From NCBI GenBank assembly GCA_020854035.1, contig JADZGE010000002.1, positions 62,001 to 126,000 on the forward strand: DNA of 64,000 bases. The letters are read 5' to 3'. This document shows, piece by piece, positions 17,472-26,721 of the stretch. Below the pieces are notes generated by a model that searched no databases, had not been told where the DNA came from, and saw only the letters and a program-made list of their open reading frames with translations. The stretch is from Burkholderiales bacterium (GTDB taxonomy: Bacteria; Pseudomonadota; Gammaproteobacteria; Burkholderiales; SG8-41). The translations under genes and the position numbers were made by a program. How positions within the stretch are numbered: the first letter of the stretch is position 1; every line of letters starts with the position of its first letter.

Positions 17472-18383
17472 ATGAAAAAAACCTGTGCCGGCATCGCCGG
17501 CTCGCCGGTAACGCCGTTCCGGCATGACAACACGATCGACTTCGGCACTTTCGAGAAGCAGGTCGACTTCCTGATCGCGGGCGGCGCGAGCGCGCTCGTG
17601 CACCCGATGCACATCGCCGAATCGGTGAGCCTCTCGGAAGAGGAGCGGCGCCAGCTTGCGCGAGCGCTCGTCTGCGCCGCGGGCGGACGCGTGCCGGCGT
17701 TCGTCAACGTCTCTTATGCCGGCACCGACCTCTCGATCGAAATGGCACGACACGCAGCCCGCTGCGGTGCGAGCGGCGTCGTGCTACTCGCGCCGTATCA
17801 CCGGAGAGCGGGACCGAAGGCGCTCGTGGATCACTTCGAAGCCGTTGCCGATGCCGCCGGCGGCCGGCTCATCGCCTACAGCAATGCCCAGGCTTCGGGC
17901 ACGGAGCTCACGGCGGCCATACTCGGGGAGATGTTCGACCGCATCCCGGGCTTTGTCGGCATCAAGGACGCGTCGCTCAACATGGAGACCTTCGCGGACA
18001 TCTGCGCGCTCATCGCGGCCAGGGGCCGGGACATCGCCGCGCTCACCGCGAGCGATCTGCTGCTGCCCTCGATCGCGGTCGGCGGCGACGGCTGCGTCTC
18101 CGGCTGCAGCGAATTCGCCCCGCGGCTCGTCCATGCGCTGTATCGCTCCTGCCTCGACAACGACATTCCGAAGGCACGCGGGCTGCAGCGCAGCGTCGGA
18201 CGCCTGCTCAAGGTCGTGCGCTACAACTACCCGGTCGCGGTCAAGTACGCGATGGAGCTGATGGGGCGGCCGGTGGGGCTGCCGCGCCGGCCGCTGCAGC
18301 CGCTCACGCCGCAGGAGAAGCGGTGGGTGAAGGCCGAGCTAACCGCAACCGGCGTGCTCGATGGCGAGCAGCGCGGATGGTAG
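17472..18383 (+). CDS. DapA/NAL superfamily (Schiff-base) lyase
   Basis: This 303-residue TIM barrel belongs to the dihydrodipicolinate synthase/N-acetylneuraminate lyase superfamily. The Schiff-base lysine is K165 in FVGIKDAS and the general-base tyrosine is Y136 in IAYSNAQ. The usual pyruvate-carboxylate loop GTTGE is replaced here by PMHIAES near residue 45. It is therefore probably not a biosynthetic DapA but an aldolase or dehydratase of a catabolic pathway. Position next to a receptor gene and before an enolase-superfamily operon fits sugar-acid breakdown. Confidence 0.85.
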   Translation: MKKTCAGIAGSPVTPFRHDNTIDFGTFEKQVDFLIAGGASALVHPMHIAESVSLSEEERRQLARALVCAAGGRVPAFVNVSYAGTDLSIEMARHAARCGASGVVLLAPYHRRAGPKALVDHFEAVADAAGGRLIAYSNAQASGTELTAAILGEMFDRIPGFVGIKDASLNMETFADICALIAARGRDIAALTASDLLLPSIAVGGDGCVSGCSEFAPRLVHALYRSCLDNDIPKARGLQRSVGRLLKVVRYNYPVAVKYAMELMGRPVGLPRRPLQPLTPQEKRWVKAELTATGVLDGEQRGW

Positions 18384-18405
18384 AACCTCGAGCGCGGTAT
18401 CCGCA

Positions 18406-18470
18406 TTGACAGCCCGCGCCATCAGGTATACCGTTCTACCTCTCTGTCGACAGATTTGCATGTCTGTCGA
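18406..18470 (+). promoter_or_regulatory. promoter with candidate GntR operators
   Basis: TTGACA (18406-18411) is followed at 17 bases by TACCGT, or at 15 by TATACC. GGTATACC (18425-18432) and TCTGTCGACAGA (18443-18454) are perfect palindromes. TCTGTCGA recurs at 18463, exactly 20 bases from the first copy, so both would lie on the same helix face. The next gene encodes a GntR regulator, making autoregulation likely. Confidence 0.5.
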
Positions 18471-18485
18471 TCACACGACGCACCG

Positions 18486-19151
18486 ATGGAATCGCCGGTC
18501 CCGAAGCAATCCCTGTCCGAGGAGGCTTACGCCGAAATCCGGCGTGCGCTGCTGCGCGGTGAACTCGAACCGGGCCAGCGCGTGAGCGAGCCGGTGCTCG
18601 CGCTCCGGTTCAAGACGAGCCGAAGCCCGATACGCGAGGCGCTCGTGCGCCTGGAGCACGAGGGTTTTGTCGAACGGCTGCCCAACGGGCGCCTGCGTGT
18701 CGCGGCGCTCGACATCGGCGAACTTGAACAGCTCTACGTCGTCCGTGGCAATGTCGAGGGGCTTGCCGCACGGCTTGCGACCCCGCTTCTGAGGACGGTG
18801 GACCTCGAGCACATGGGCGCAGGTGTCGACGAAATGGAACGGTGCGTGAAGAAGCGCAACGCGGCCGGCGCCATCGCGGCCGGACAGGGATTTCACGACG
18901 TCGTCACCCGCGAGTGCGGCAACCAGCCGCTCGTCGACGTGTTGACGAGTCTGCGCGCGCGTATCGGCCGGTTTCGCGCGGTGGTCGCCTCGTTCGATGA
19001 CTATGATCCGGATCGCGTGGCCGAGCATCGCCGGATACTGAGGGCGTTCTATCAGCGCAACGCCGAACAGGCCGAAGCCGAAATGATCCGGCACGTCCAG
19101 CGCTCGGCTGCGGTTCTCGTAAGAAGATTGCGGGAGCGCTCGTCGAAATAG
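18486..19151 (+). CDS. GntR family regulator (FadR/FCD subfamily)
   Basis: Residues 10-75 form the winged helix (LSEEAYAEIRRALLRGELEPGQRVSEPVLALRF then SRSPIREALVRLEHEGFVERL). The C-terminal all-helical FCD domain has the metal/ligand histidines in GQGFHDVV and VAEHRRIL. The 221-residue length is typical. The ATG at 18486 places the palindromes at 18425-18470 upstream of the coding region. A TTG in the same frame at 18456 would put part of them inside the gene. It opens an apparent operon with two enolase-superfamily genes and two receptor genes. The effector is probably a sugar acid or other pathway intermediate. Confidence 0.88.
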   Translation: MESPVPKQSLSEEAYAEIRRALLRGELEPGQRVSEPVLALRFKTSRSPIREALVRLEHEGFVERLPNGRLRVAALDIGELEQLYVVRGNVEGLAARLATPLLRTVDLEHMGAGVDEMERCVKKRNAAGAIAAGQGFHDVVTRECGNQPLVDVLTSLRARIGRFRAVVASFDDYDPDRVAEHRRILRAFYQRNAEQAEAEMIRHVQRSAAVLVRRLRERSSK

Positions 19152-19192
19152 TTTCCGGTTCCCATCAACATCCGACGAACGAAGGATATTTC

Positions 19193-20389
19193 GTGAAGAT
19201 CACCGACATCGAAACCATCGCCCTCACCATCCCGCATCCGCCGGGACATGTCTGGGTCAAGGGCGAGATCAGCTCCACCGGCTGGGACCTGCTGGTCGTG
19301 CGCGTGCGCACCGACGAGGGCATGAGCGGCATTGGCGAAGCCTATCACCTGAAGAATCCGTGGGCCGTGATCTCGACCATCGAGCACAGCCTGAAGCCCC
19401 TGCTCATCGGCAAGGACCCCTTCGACACCGAGCAGCTGTGGGCCGGCATGTTCGTTCGCACCATACAGCTCGGCTCGGCGGGGATCGCCGCCATGGCGGG
19501 CATCGATGCCGCCTTGTGGGACATCAAGGGCAAGGCGGCCGGACTGCCGGTCTACAAGCTCCTCGGCGGCGCGAACATGAAGGAGATCCCGCTTTATACG
19601 GGCGGGCACGTGCTCGGTTACCGCCAGCCCGGCAATCTGGGCGACCTCGTGAAGGAAGCCGAGCGCTACGTGAGCAAGGGTTACAAGGCCCTCAAGATGC
19701 GCGGCGGGCGCGGCCATCCGGAGCGCGGCGACATCGAATCGGCCAGGGCGCTGCGGAAGGCATTCGGCGACGACCTCGACCTGCTGGTCGACGTGAATTC
19801 CGAGTACGGCGACTACACCACCGCCATCCGGATGGCGCGCGAATTCGAGCCGATCGACCTGTACTGGCTCGAGGACCCGTTCCGCTTCACCGTCGCCTAC
19901 CACAATGAAGAAACCGCCAGGCTCGCGCGCGAATCGAAGGTGCCGATCGCGACCGGCGGCAACGTCTACGGACGCGCGTCGATCAAGCGCATCGTCGAGC
20001 ACGGCGGCGTCGACTACGTGATGGCGAACGTCTCCAAGGCTGGTGGCATCACCGAGACGCGCAAGATCATCACGCTGATCGAGACGTGGAACCTGAAGTA
20101 CTCGCCCCATTGCGACGGAGGGCTCAACGCCCTCGCGAATTTCCATCTCTTCGCTTCGGCCCCGCCGCACGTCACCGCCAACGTCTATCACGAATTCGAC
20201 CCGGTCTATCCGTACGATCAGATCCTCACGCACCCGTTCGTGGTGAGGAACGGCAAGGCGATCCTGCCCGAGCGCCCGGGGCTGGGCTCAGACCTGCAGG
20301 ACGGGCTGGAGAAGCGGTTCCCGTTCCAGGGCGACACGTGGTTCATTCATGACCGCACCGGGGCGCCGGCAACCAGACGGGCTCTCTAG
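19193..20389 (+). CDS. mandelate racemase/enolase superfamily protein with altered metal site
   Basis: The 398-residue protein shows the capping domain and barrel of acid-sugar dehydratases. D200 (LLVDVNSEYG) and E227 (YWLEDPF) are expected magnesium ligands. The third ligand, normally Glu in GES/GEN, is glycine (G256 in IATGGNVYG). The Asp partner of the catalytic His is N279 (MANVSKAGG), while H306 (YSPHCDGG) remains. The KxK motif is reduced to KMR. It may use a different metal arrangement or have lost dehydratase activity. GTG start with GAAGGA upstream, 41 bases after the GntR gene. Confidence 0.83.
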   Translation: MKITDIETIALTIPHPPGHVWVKGEISSTGWDLLVVRVRTDEGMSGIGEAYHLKNPWAVISTIEHSLKPLLIGKDPFDTEQLWAGMFVRTIQLGSAGIAAMAGIDAALWDIKGKAAGLPVYKLLGGANMKEIPLYTGGHVLGYRQPGNLGDLVKEAERYVSKGYKALKMRGGRGHPERGDIESARALRKAFGDDLDLLVDVNSEYGDYTTAIRMAREFEPIDLYWLEDPFRFTVAYHNEETARLARESKVPIATGGNVYGRASIKRIVEHGGVDYVMANVSKAGGITETRKIITLIETWNLKYSPHCDGGLNALANFHLFASAPPHVTANVYHEFDPVYPYDQILTHPFVVRNGKAILPERPGLGSDLQDGLEKRFPFQGDTWFIHDRTGAPATRRAL

Positions 20390-20471
20390 CCGTTCGAGCG
20401 CACCTCTCGACTGCCCCGAACCCGAAGGGGCGTCCGCGCGGCTCGTCACTCCCGGATCGGCAGGAGGAGCA

Positions 20472-21611
20472 ATGGCAATCAGGAAGGTCGAGGCAATACC
20501 GTTTGCGATACGCGAGCCCACGGAGCGTGAACTCGCTTATGGAAAGATAGCGATTCGGCGCAACGTTGCCGTCTTCATCGAGGACGACAGCGGGCTGCGC
20601 GGCATGGCGGAAACAACTCCGATTCCCTATCGCTGGGGCTGCGAGGAGACCGTCGAGAGCGTAGTCGCCGCGGTCAACCTGTATATCGCCCCGTTGCTCG
20701 AGGGCGAGGATCCGACCCACATCAACATGCTGCTCGACCGCATCGCCGGGCGCGTGGGTGATATTCCGTATGCACGGTCCGGTATCTGTGAAGCGCTCTA
20801 CGATCTCTGCGGGAAACTTGCCGGCGTGCCGGTGCATCGAATGTTGGGTGGCGCCTGCCACGCGAAACTCGCCGCGAGCTGGAGCATCGCCTTCAAGGGC
20901 GAAAGAGAGATGGGCGAGGAGGCGGCGTGGGCCGCCAAGCGGGGATTCAAGTGGATCAAGGTGAAGATCGGGTCGAAGAATCCGGCGCAGGACGTGCGCA
21001 ACGTCGCCGCCGTGCGCGAGGCTGTCGGCCCCGATCACTGGATACATGTCGACGCGAACGCAGGCTATTCCTACCCGGACGCGGTGCAGGTGTTGCCGCA
21101 GATCGAGCAGTATCGCCCGCGCCTGATAGAACAGCCGGTGGCGGGTTGGGATCTGGGGGGAATGAGCCGGTTGCGCCGGAAGCTTCGTACCCCGCTCATG
21201 GCGGATGAAAGCGTGCGCTCTTATCGCGACCTGAAGGAGGTGATCCGGTGCGGCGCGGCCGATGCGGTGCTGATGAAGCTGAACAAGCATGGCGGCATAC
21301 GGGAATCGCAGAAGATCGCCGATCTTGCGGATTCCGCCAACATGACGCTCTACCCGGGCGTTCATTTCTGCACCAGCATAGGCGTCGCCGCACACGCGCA
21401 GTTCTATTGCACGCTGCCCAGGCTCACACCCGGGGATTTTCACCAGGGTGCGGCGCTCTTCGAACACGACCTGGTTCGCCCCACGATCCGGGCCGAGAAC
21501 GGAGAAGTTGCCGTGCCCGCCGCGCCCGGCATGGGTGTGGAACTCGCAAACGACTTGTTCGAAAGGGCGCGTACGGACCGCGGCGGACAGCCCCCCGGCC
21601 AGATCGCATGA
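20472..21611 (+). CDS. enolase superfamily enzyme, muconate-lactonising/epimerase subgroup
   Basis: All expected residues are present: K163 and K165 (WIKVKIG), metal ligands D194 (HVDANAGY), E220 (LIEQPV) and D245 (LMADES), plus K269 in MKLNKHGG. Two opposed lysines place it in the MLE subgroup, which includes cycloisomerases, dipeptide epimerases and N-succinylamino-acid racemases. The ATG at 20472 has AGGAGG nearby. The longer frame upstream overlaps the previous gene and is ignored. It is followed after 13 bases by a receptor gene. It probably acts on the same class of carboxylate as its operon mate. Confidence 0.87.
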   Translation: MAIRKVEAIPFAIREPTERELAYGKIAIRRNVAVFIEDDSGLRGMAETTPIPYRWGCEETVESVVAAVNLYIAPLLEGEDPTHINMLLDRIAGRVGDIPYARSGICEALYDLCGKLAGVPVHRMLGGACHAKLAASWSIAFKGEREMGEEAAWAAKRGFKWIKVKIGSKNPAQDVRNVAAVREAVGPDHWIHVDANAGYSYPDAVQVLPQIEQYRPRLIEQPVAGWDLGGMSRLRRKLRTPLMADESVRSYRDLKEVIRCGAADAVLMKLNKHGGIRESQKIADLADSANMTLYPGVHFCTSIGVAAHAQFYCTLPRLTPGDFHQGAALFEHDLVRPTIRAENGEVAVPAAPGMGVELANDLFERARTDRGGQPPGQIA

Positions 21612-21624
21612 CGAGGAGGCAATC

Positions 21625-22611
21625 ATGGTAGTGTCGTTTTTCAGGCGATTCTTCGCGGTCGCGGCGGGGGCCGGCGCGTTCCTCGCGCCGGCGTCATGCG
21701 GACTCGCCGAACCCTATCCCGGTCGCCCGGTGCGGATGATCGTGCCGTTTCCGCCTGGCGGGTCGACCGACATCATGGCCCGCATGGTCGCGCAGAAGCT
21801 CGCGGATCGGCTCGGAGAGCAGGTGATCGTGGACAACCGCGGCGGGGCTGGCGGCACGATCGGGATGAACCTCGCCGCAAGGGCAGCGCCGGACGGCCAT
21901 ACCCTGATGATGAGCACCAGCATTACGCATACCGTCGGGGTGAGCCTTTACCGCAAGCTGCCGTACAACGTGCTGACCGACTTTGCACCGATTACCCTGG
22001 CCGCATCGGTGCCCCTGCTGCTCGTCGTGAACCCGTCGGTGCCGGCGAAGTCCGTGAAGGATCTGGTTGCCCTTGCCAGGGCGAAGCCGGGGGAGCTGCA
22101 CTACGCCTCGCCGGGGAACGGCACATCGGGTCATCTGGCGGCGGAGATGTTCAAGTCAATGGCGAACGTGGACATCGTTCACGTTCCCTACAAGGGTGGC
22201 GGTCCTGCCATGGTGGACCTGATTGCTGGCCAGGTGCAGATGCTGATACTGAGCGCCATGGCCACTTTGCCGCACGTCAAGACCGGCAAGTTGAGAGCGC
22301 TCGCGCTGACGAGCCTCACCCGATCTCCCAATCTGCCCCACATTCCCACCGTGTCGGAATCGGGGCTGCCGGGATACGAAGTCGTGCTGTGGTATGGGCT
22401 GTTCGCGCCCGCGAGAACCCCGGCGGCCGTAATAGCCCGGCTCAACAAGGAGGTCGTGGGAATCATGCAATCGCCGGAAATGCGGGAACGCCTGGCAGGC
22501 GAGGCCGGTCAGCCCGTCGGCAATACCCCGCAGCAGTTTCAGGAGATCGTCCGGACCGACGTCGCAAAGTGGGCGAAGGTGGTGAGGGAAGCCGGGATCA
22601 GAGTCGAGTAG
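21625..22611 (+). CDS. Bug/TctC-type periplasmic receptor (2)
   Basis: A hydrophobic signal peptide (VAAGAGAFLAPASCGLAE) precedes a 328-residue receptor with PFPPGGSTDIMAR, RGGAGGTIG, APDGHT and VHVPYKGGGPA. ATG at 21625 has GAGGAGG upstream. It is fourth in the GntR-led operon, 13 bases after the MLE-like gene. Its ligand is presumably the substrate of those enzymes. Confidence 0.9.
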   Translation: MVVSFFRRFFAVAAGAGAFLAPASCGLAEPYPGRPVRMIVPFPPGGSTDIMARMVAQKLADRLGEQVIVDNRGGAGGTIGMNLAARAAPDGHTLMMSTSITHTVGVSLYRKLPYNVLTDFAPITLAASVPLLLVVNPSVPAKSVKDLVALARAKPGELHYASPGNGTSGHLAAEMFKSMANVDIVHVPYKGGGPAMVDLIAGQVQMLILSAMATLPHVKTGKLRALALTSLTRSPNLPHIPTVSESGLPGYEVVLWYGLFAPARTPAAVIARLNKEVVGIMQSPEMRERLAGEAGQPVGNTPQQFQEIVRTDVAKWAKVVREAGIRVE

Positions 22612-22652
22612 GGCAGGCTTACTCCGGTGGCGGAATTCGTGGAGAGTGAACG

Positions 22653-23639
22653 GTGAAGTTGAATCATGCATGCAGGATTTTGGGAGCACTCGTATCCGGG
22701 ACACTCGCGCTTGCAGCCAACCTGGGCGAGGCGCGGGAGGATTATCCGGACAAGCCGATCCGCGTGATCTGTCCGTTCCCACCCGGGGGCACCACAGACG
22801 TCGTCGCGCGACTGGTGGCGCAGAAACTCACGGAGGCGTGGAAAGAGCAGGTGGTGGTCGACAATCGCGTGGGTGCGGGCGGCATCATCGGGACGGAGCT
22901 CGCCGCGAAGGCGCCGGCCGACGGCTACACGGTGCTGCTGGGATCGATCACGACGCACGCCGTGAACCCGGCGCTGTACAAGAAGCTCAATTTCGATCCC
23001 GTCAAGGACTTCTCGCCGGTGACCCTCGTGGTCTCGTCGCCTCAACTATTGGCGGTACATCCCTCGGTCGCGGCGAAGTCGGTGAAGGATCTCATCGCGC
23101 TGGCGAAAGCGAAGCCGGGGCAGTTCAACTACGCGTCCGCCGGAGTGGGAACGTCGCCGCATCTTACGTTCGAGCTCTTCAAGAGCATGGCCGGGTTCGA
23201 CGCGGTGCACGTTCCGTACAAAGGCACGGGTCCCGCGATTACCGAGCTTGTCGGTGGCCAGGTACAGATGATGATTACCGGCGTCGTGGCGCTGATGCCT
23301 CATGTCAAGTCCGGCAGGCTGCGCGGGCTCGCGGTAACCAGCGCAAGACGCGCCGCGGCGCTTCCCGATCTGCCGACGGTCGCCGAATCAGGGGTGCCGA
23401 AATTCGACGTAAGCTCCTGGTTCGGCGTGTTCCTGCCGGTCGGCACCCCGAGGCCCATCGTCATGAAGATGAACGGGGAGATCCGCAGGATCGTCGAAAT
23501 TCCGGAAGTGCATCGGACGCTGGTCAGTCAGGGCGCCGTTCCCGAGACGAGTACTCCCGAGGATTTCGCGGCGTATGTCAAATCCGAAATGGCCAGGTGG
23601 GGCAAGGTGGTGCGCGATACCGGTGCGCGCGCGGACTGA
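22653..23639 (+). CDS. Bug/TctC-type periplasmic receptor (3)
   Basis: The 328-residue product has a signal peptide (LGALVSGTLALAANLGEA) and the motifs PFPPGGTTDVVAR, RVGAGGIIG and VHVPYKGTGPA. A GTG start at 22653 is supported by GGAGAG upstream. It ends the GntR-led operon and sits in tandem with receptor 2. The two differ clearly in sequence, so this is not a fresh duplication. Two receptors in one operon suggest related ligands or different affinities. Confidence 0.9.
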   Translation: MKLNHACRILGALVSGTLALAANLGEAREDYPDKPIRVICPFPPGGTTDVVARLVAQKLTEAWKEQVVVDNRVGAGGIIGTELAAKAPADGYTVLLGSITTHAVNPALYKKLNFDPVKDFSPVTLVVSSPQLLAVHPSVAAKSVKDLIALAKAKPGQFNYASAGVGTSPHLTFELFKSMAGFDAVHVPYKGTGPAITELVGGQVQMMITGVVALMPHVKSGRLRGLAVTSARRAAALPDLPTVAESGVPKFDVSSWFGVFLPVGTPRPIVMKMNGEIRRIVEIPEVHRTLVSQGAVPETSTPEDFAAYVKSEMARWGKVVRDTGARAD

Positions 23640-23659
23640 CTCCCCCGCGGGTGCGTTCG

Positions 23660-24637
23660 TCAATCCAGTCGGGCCCCGGAGAACTTGACCACCTTCGCCC
23701 ATTTCTCGGTCTCGTCCTTGATGAACGTGGCGAATTGAGCGGCCGTGCTGCTGAACGCCTCGATTCCGACACTCGACAAGCGCTCCCGCACATCCGGCAT
23801 GCTCACGATTTTCGCTATCTCGGCGTTCAGCTTCCCGACTATCGTGCCCGCCGTTCCCGCCGGTACGAGTACGCCGTACCAGTTGATGACCTCGAAACCC
23901 GGCAGTCCGGACTCGGCAACGGTCGGGAGACCGGGCGCGACGGTGGATCGCTTGCCGCTCGTGACCGCCAGCGCTCTCAGCTTGCCCGTGGCGACATGAG
24001 GGAGCGCCGGCGGCGCGCTGCTGAACACCAGGGAGATGCGGCCTCCCAGCAGGTCGGTGATGGCCGGGGCCGCGCCCTTGAACGGAACGTGGGTCATCTT
24101 CACTCCGGCCATGGTATTGAACAATTCCCCGGCGAGGTGCTGCGGGGTGCCGTTCCCGGGCGAGCCGAACGTCAAATCCCCGGGCCTGGACCTGGCGAAC
24201 GCGATCAGTTCCTTGACCGATTTCGGCGGCAGGGAAGGATGCAACACGAGGATGATGGTCGCGGTCGCGACGAGACTCACCGGTTCAAAGCTCTTCACGT
24301 TGTCATAGGGGAGCCTGCTGTAGAGGCTCGGATTGATCGCGTGTGTTCCCACGAAGCCCATGAGCATCGTGTAGCCGTCGGGCGCGGCCTTGGCGGCGAT
24401 TTCCGAACCTATCGTGCCGCCCGCGCCGGCGCGATTGTCCACCACGGCCTGCTGGCCCCAGCTCTCGGAGAGCTTCTGCCCGATGGCGCGCGCCAGGATG
24501 GCGGCGGGCCCGCCGGGCGGGAACGGCACGATCAACCGGATCGACCTGTTGGGGTAGGCCTGGGCGTGCACTCGATCGCCCGCAAACCATGACGCGAAGA
24601 GCAACCCCGCGGAGAAGAGAGCCAGCGCGCGTCTCAT
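23660..24637 (-). CDS. Bug/TctC-type periplasmic receptor (4)
   Basis: A signal peptide (ALALFSAGLLFASWFAGDRVHA) leads a 325-residue receptor. The first ligand loop reads PFPPGGPAAILAR, where most relatives have an aspartate (GGSTD, GGTTD); here it is alanine. RAGAGGTIG and THVPFKGAAPA follow. The ATG at 24637 has AAGGAGG upstream. It converges with receptor 3 and is divergent from the SMP-30 lactonase gene, its likeliest functional partner. Confidence 0.88.
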   Translation of the reverse strand: MRRALALFSAGLLFASWFAGDRVHAQAYPNRSIRLIVPFPPGGPAAILARAIGQKLSESWGQQAVVDNRAGAGGTIGSEIAAKAAPDGYTMLMGFVGTHAINPSLYSRLPYDNVKSFEPVSLVATATIILVLHPSLPPKSVKELIAFARSRPGDLTFGSPGNGTPQHLAGELFNTMAGVKMTHVPFKGAAPAITDLLGGRISLVFSSAPPALPHVATGKLRALAVTSGKRSTVAPGLPTVAESGLPGFEVINWYGVLVPAGTAGTIVGKLNAEIAKIVSMPDVRERLSSVGIEAFSSTAAQFATFIKDETEKWAKVVKFSGARLD

Positions 24638-24755
24638 GCATTCCTCCTTCGCGGGCGTGTGTTTTGAACGGGGGTTGAGCATATCACGTGAAATCTTCGT
24701 GCTACCATCCGGGCCGCGGGGCCGGAACAACACCCCGCCAGGGAGAATCGCGCAA

Positions 24756-25679
24756 ATGTTCAACCCCTTCCGTCCGCTCGAACTCATCAAGGCCGAGGTC
24801 TTCACGTCGATGCCCGCGAAGTTTCGCCGCAAGGGTCGCACCCGGTGGTCGGATCCCAACCGGCAACTGGCGGAAGTGGAATGCTTTCTGGAGGGTCCCG
24901 CATTCGATCGCCAGGGGAACCTGTTCATAGTCGATACCGCGTTTCAGCGCATCTTCCGGATCACCCCGCAGGGGCAATGGGACGTGGTCGTCCAGTATGA
25001 CGGATGGCCCAACGGGATGAAGTTCCACAAGGATGGCCGGCTTTTTGTGGCCGACTATCGGCGCGGCATCATGGTCCTCGACACGAAGGCCGGGAGAATC
25101 GAGCCCTTCCTCGAGACCGCCTACAGCGAGGGATTCAAGGGCTGCAACGACCTGCACATCGCGTCGAACGGCGACCTGTATTTCACCGACCAGGGGCAGA
25201 CGGGCATCACGGACCCGACGGGCCGCGTCTACCGGCTGAAGGCGAACGGCGAGCTGCAGCGACTCGCGAGCAACATACCGAGCCCGAACGGCATTACGAC
25301 CAGCACGACCGACAAGCACGTGTATGTCGGCGTCACCCGCTCGCAGCAGATATGGCGTATGCCGGTGATGCAGGACGGACAGGTATCGAAGACCGGCGTG
25401 GCGGTGCAGATGTCCGGCGGCGTGGGCCCCGACGGCATCGAGATGGATGGCGAGAATGGGCTGCTCGTGTGCCACCTCGGAACGGGGGTGTGGCGGTTCG
25501 ATCCCAACATGCTGCCGACGCACCTTGTCCACTCGGACAACCCCGCCCATAACCACATGACCAACGTCGCGTTCGGCGGCACGGATTACCGGACGATCTA
25601 CATCACCGACGCGATCTCGGGTGACATTCTTCGAGCGACGCTGCCGGTCGCGGGCAAGAAACTCTTCGGCCTTCAGTGA
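24756..25679 (+). CDS. SMP-30/gluconolactonase-like lactonase
   Basis: The 307-residue six-bladed beta-propeller has the family metal site: Glu in FLEGPAFD near residue 48, Asn in SPNGI near residue 178 and Asp in GPDGIEMD near residue 230. Members hydrolyse sugar or other lactones using a divalent cation. The ATG at 24756 follows GGGAGAA. No signal peptide is seen. It lies between two receptor genes on the opposite strand and near enolase-superfamily genes, consistent with opening a lactone in acid-sugar degradation. Confidence 0.85.
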   Translation: MFNPFRPLELIKAEVFTSMPAKFRRKGRTRWSDPNRQLAEVECFLEGPAFDRQGNLFIVDTAFQRIFRITPQGQWDVVVQYDGWPNGMKFHKDGRLFVADYRRGIMVLDTKAGRIEPFLETAYSEGFKGCNDLHIASNGDLYFTDQGQTGITDPTGRVYRLKANGELQRLASNIPSPNGITTSTTDKHVYVGVTRSQQIWRMPVMQDGQVSKTGVAVQMSGGVGPDGIEMDGENGLLVCHLGTGVWRFDPNMLPTHLVHSDNPAHNHMTNVAFGGTDYRTIYITDAISGDILRATLPVAGKKLFGLQ

Positions 25680-26651
25680 TCAGTTGAACTTCAATCCCGC
25701 CGCCTTGACGAGCGCGATGTTGTCGCCGATCTCCTTCTTGATCAGCGCGTCGAATTCCGCGGGCGCAAGCGGCATCGGCTCCAACGCCATCGGCTTGAAT
25801 CTCTCGATCACGGCCGGCGAGCGCAGCGCTTTCCGTGTCTCCTCGTGGAGCCGATCGACGATGTGCCGCGGCGTCTTCGCCGGCACCAGCAAGCCGTTCC
25901 AGAATGTGTAGTCGCTGTTCGGATAGCCGGCCTCGATGGTCGTCGGCACGTCCGGCAGCGCGCTCGAGCGTTTCACCGTGCTCACGGCGAGCGGGATGAG
26001 CGTGCCCTGGCGAATGAAGCTCAGCGCCGACCCGATGCCGGTGGACACGAAATCCACGCGGCCGGTCATGACGTCGGTCAGCGCCTCCGGTCCCCCCTTG
26101 AAGGGAACGTGCGTCGCGTTGATCCCGGCGCTCAGGCGCAGGCGCTCGGCGGCCCAGTGGCTGGCGCTGCCGACGCCGGCCGAGGCAAACGTCACCGGGC
26201 GCTTCTTCGCGGTTTCGACGAGTTCCCTGAGTGTCTTGATACCCTTGGACGGCGCGACCAGCGTCACGTTGGGCACGACACCGAGGAGCGCGACTCCCGA
26301 AAAATCACGGCTCGCGTCGTAGGGCGCGTTCGGGTACACCGCCGGCGCCGCCGTATGCGCCGACGCATGGATGAGTATCGTGTAGCCGTCCGGCTCCGCC
26401 CTGGCGGCAACGGCCGTGCCGATCGAACCGCCGGCGCCCGAGCGGTTCTCGACGACGATCGTCTGGCCAAGCGCGGCCGAGAGCTCGTTGAGAACGGTGC
26501 GACCGACGATGTCGGTGGTCGATCCCGCCGTGAAGGGCACGATCGCCCGGATCGGTCTCGCTGGCCACTTCTGCGCGGATGCCGGGCGCGGCAGCGCCGC
26601 CGCTGCCAGCGCGGCCCCGGACCATTGAAGGATTCTGCGCCTTGTCGTCAT
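25680..26651 (-). CDS. Bug/TctC-type periplasmic receptor (5), Tat-like signal
   Basis: The N-terminus TTRRRILQWSGAALAAAALPRPASA has an arginine cluster like a twin-arginine signal, unlike the other receptors here. Mature motifs are PFTAGSTTDIVGR, RSGAGGSIG, EPDGYT and THVPFKGGPEA. The start at 26651 has GAGGAG upstream. It lies 70 bases downstream of the polysaccharide-deacetylase-like gene on the same strand, so that enzyme probably acts on its ligand. Confidence 0.88.
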   Translation of the reverse strand: MTTRRRILQWSGAALAAAALPRPASAQKWPARPIRAIVPFTAGSTTDIVGRTVLNELSAALGQTIVVENRSGAGGSIGTAVAARAEPDGYTILIHASAHTAAPAVYPNAPYDASRDFSGVALLGVVPNVTLVAPSKGIKTLRELVETAKKRPVTFASAGVGSASHWAAERLRLSAGINATHVPFKGGPEALTDVMTGRVDFVSTGIGSALSFIRQGTLIPLAVSTVKRSSALPDVPTTIEAGYPNSDYTFWNGLLVPAKTPRHIVDRLHEETRKALRSPAVIERFKPMALEPMPLAPAEFDALIKKEIGDNIALVKAAGLKFN

Positions 26652-26721
26652 GTTCGCTCCTCGTTCGTGTTTGCGATACCTGTGATCGATATCCGCGCCG
26701 GAAACGCCGCACGCGGCCCGT

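Noticed and set aside
22646..24592. 648-codon plus-strand ORF over two receptor genes
   Set aside because: Overlaps receptor 3 in another frame and receptor 4 in antisense; no recognisable domain.
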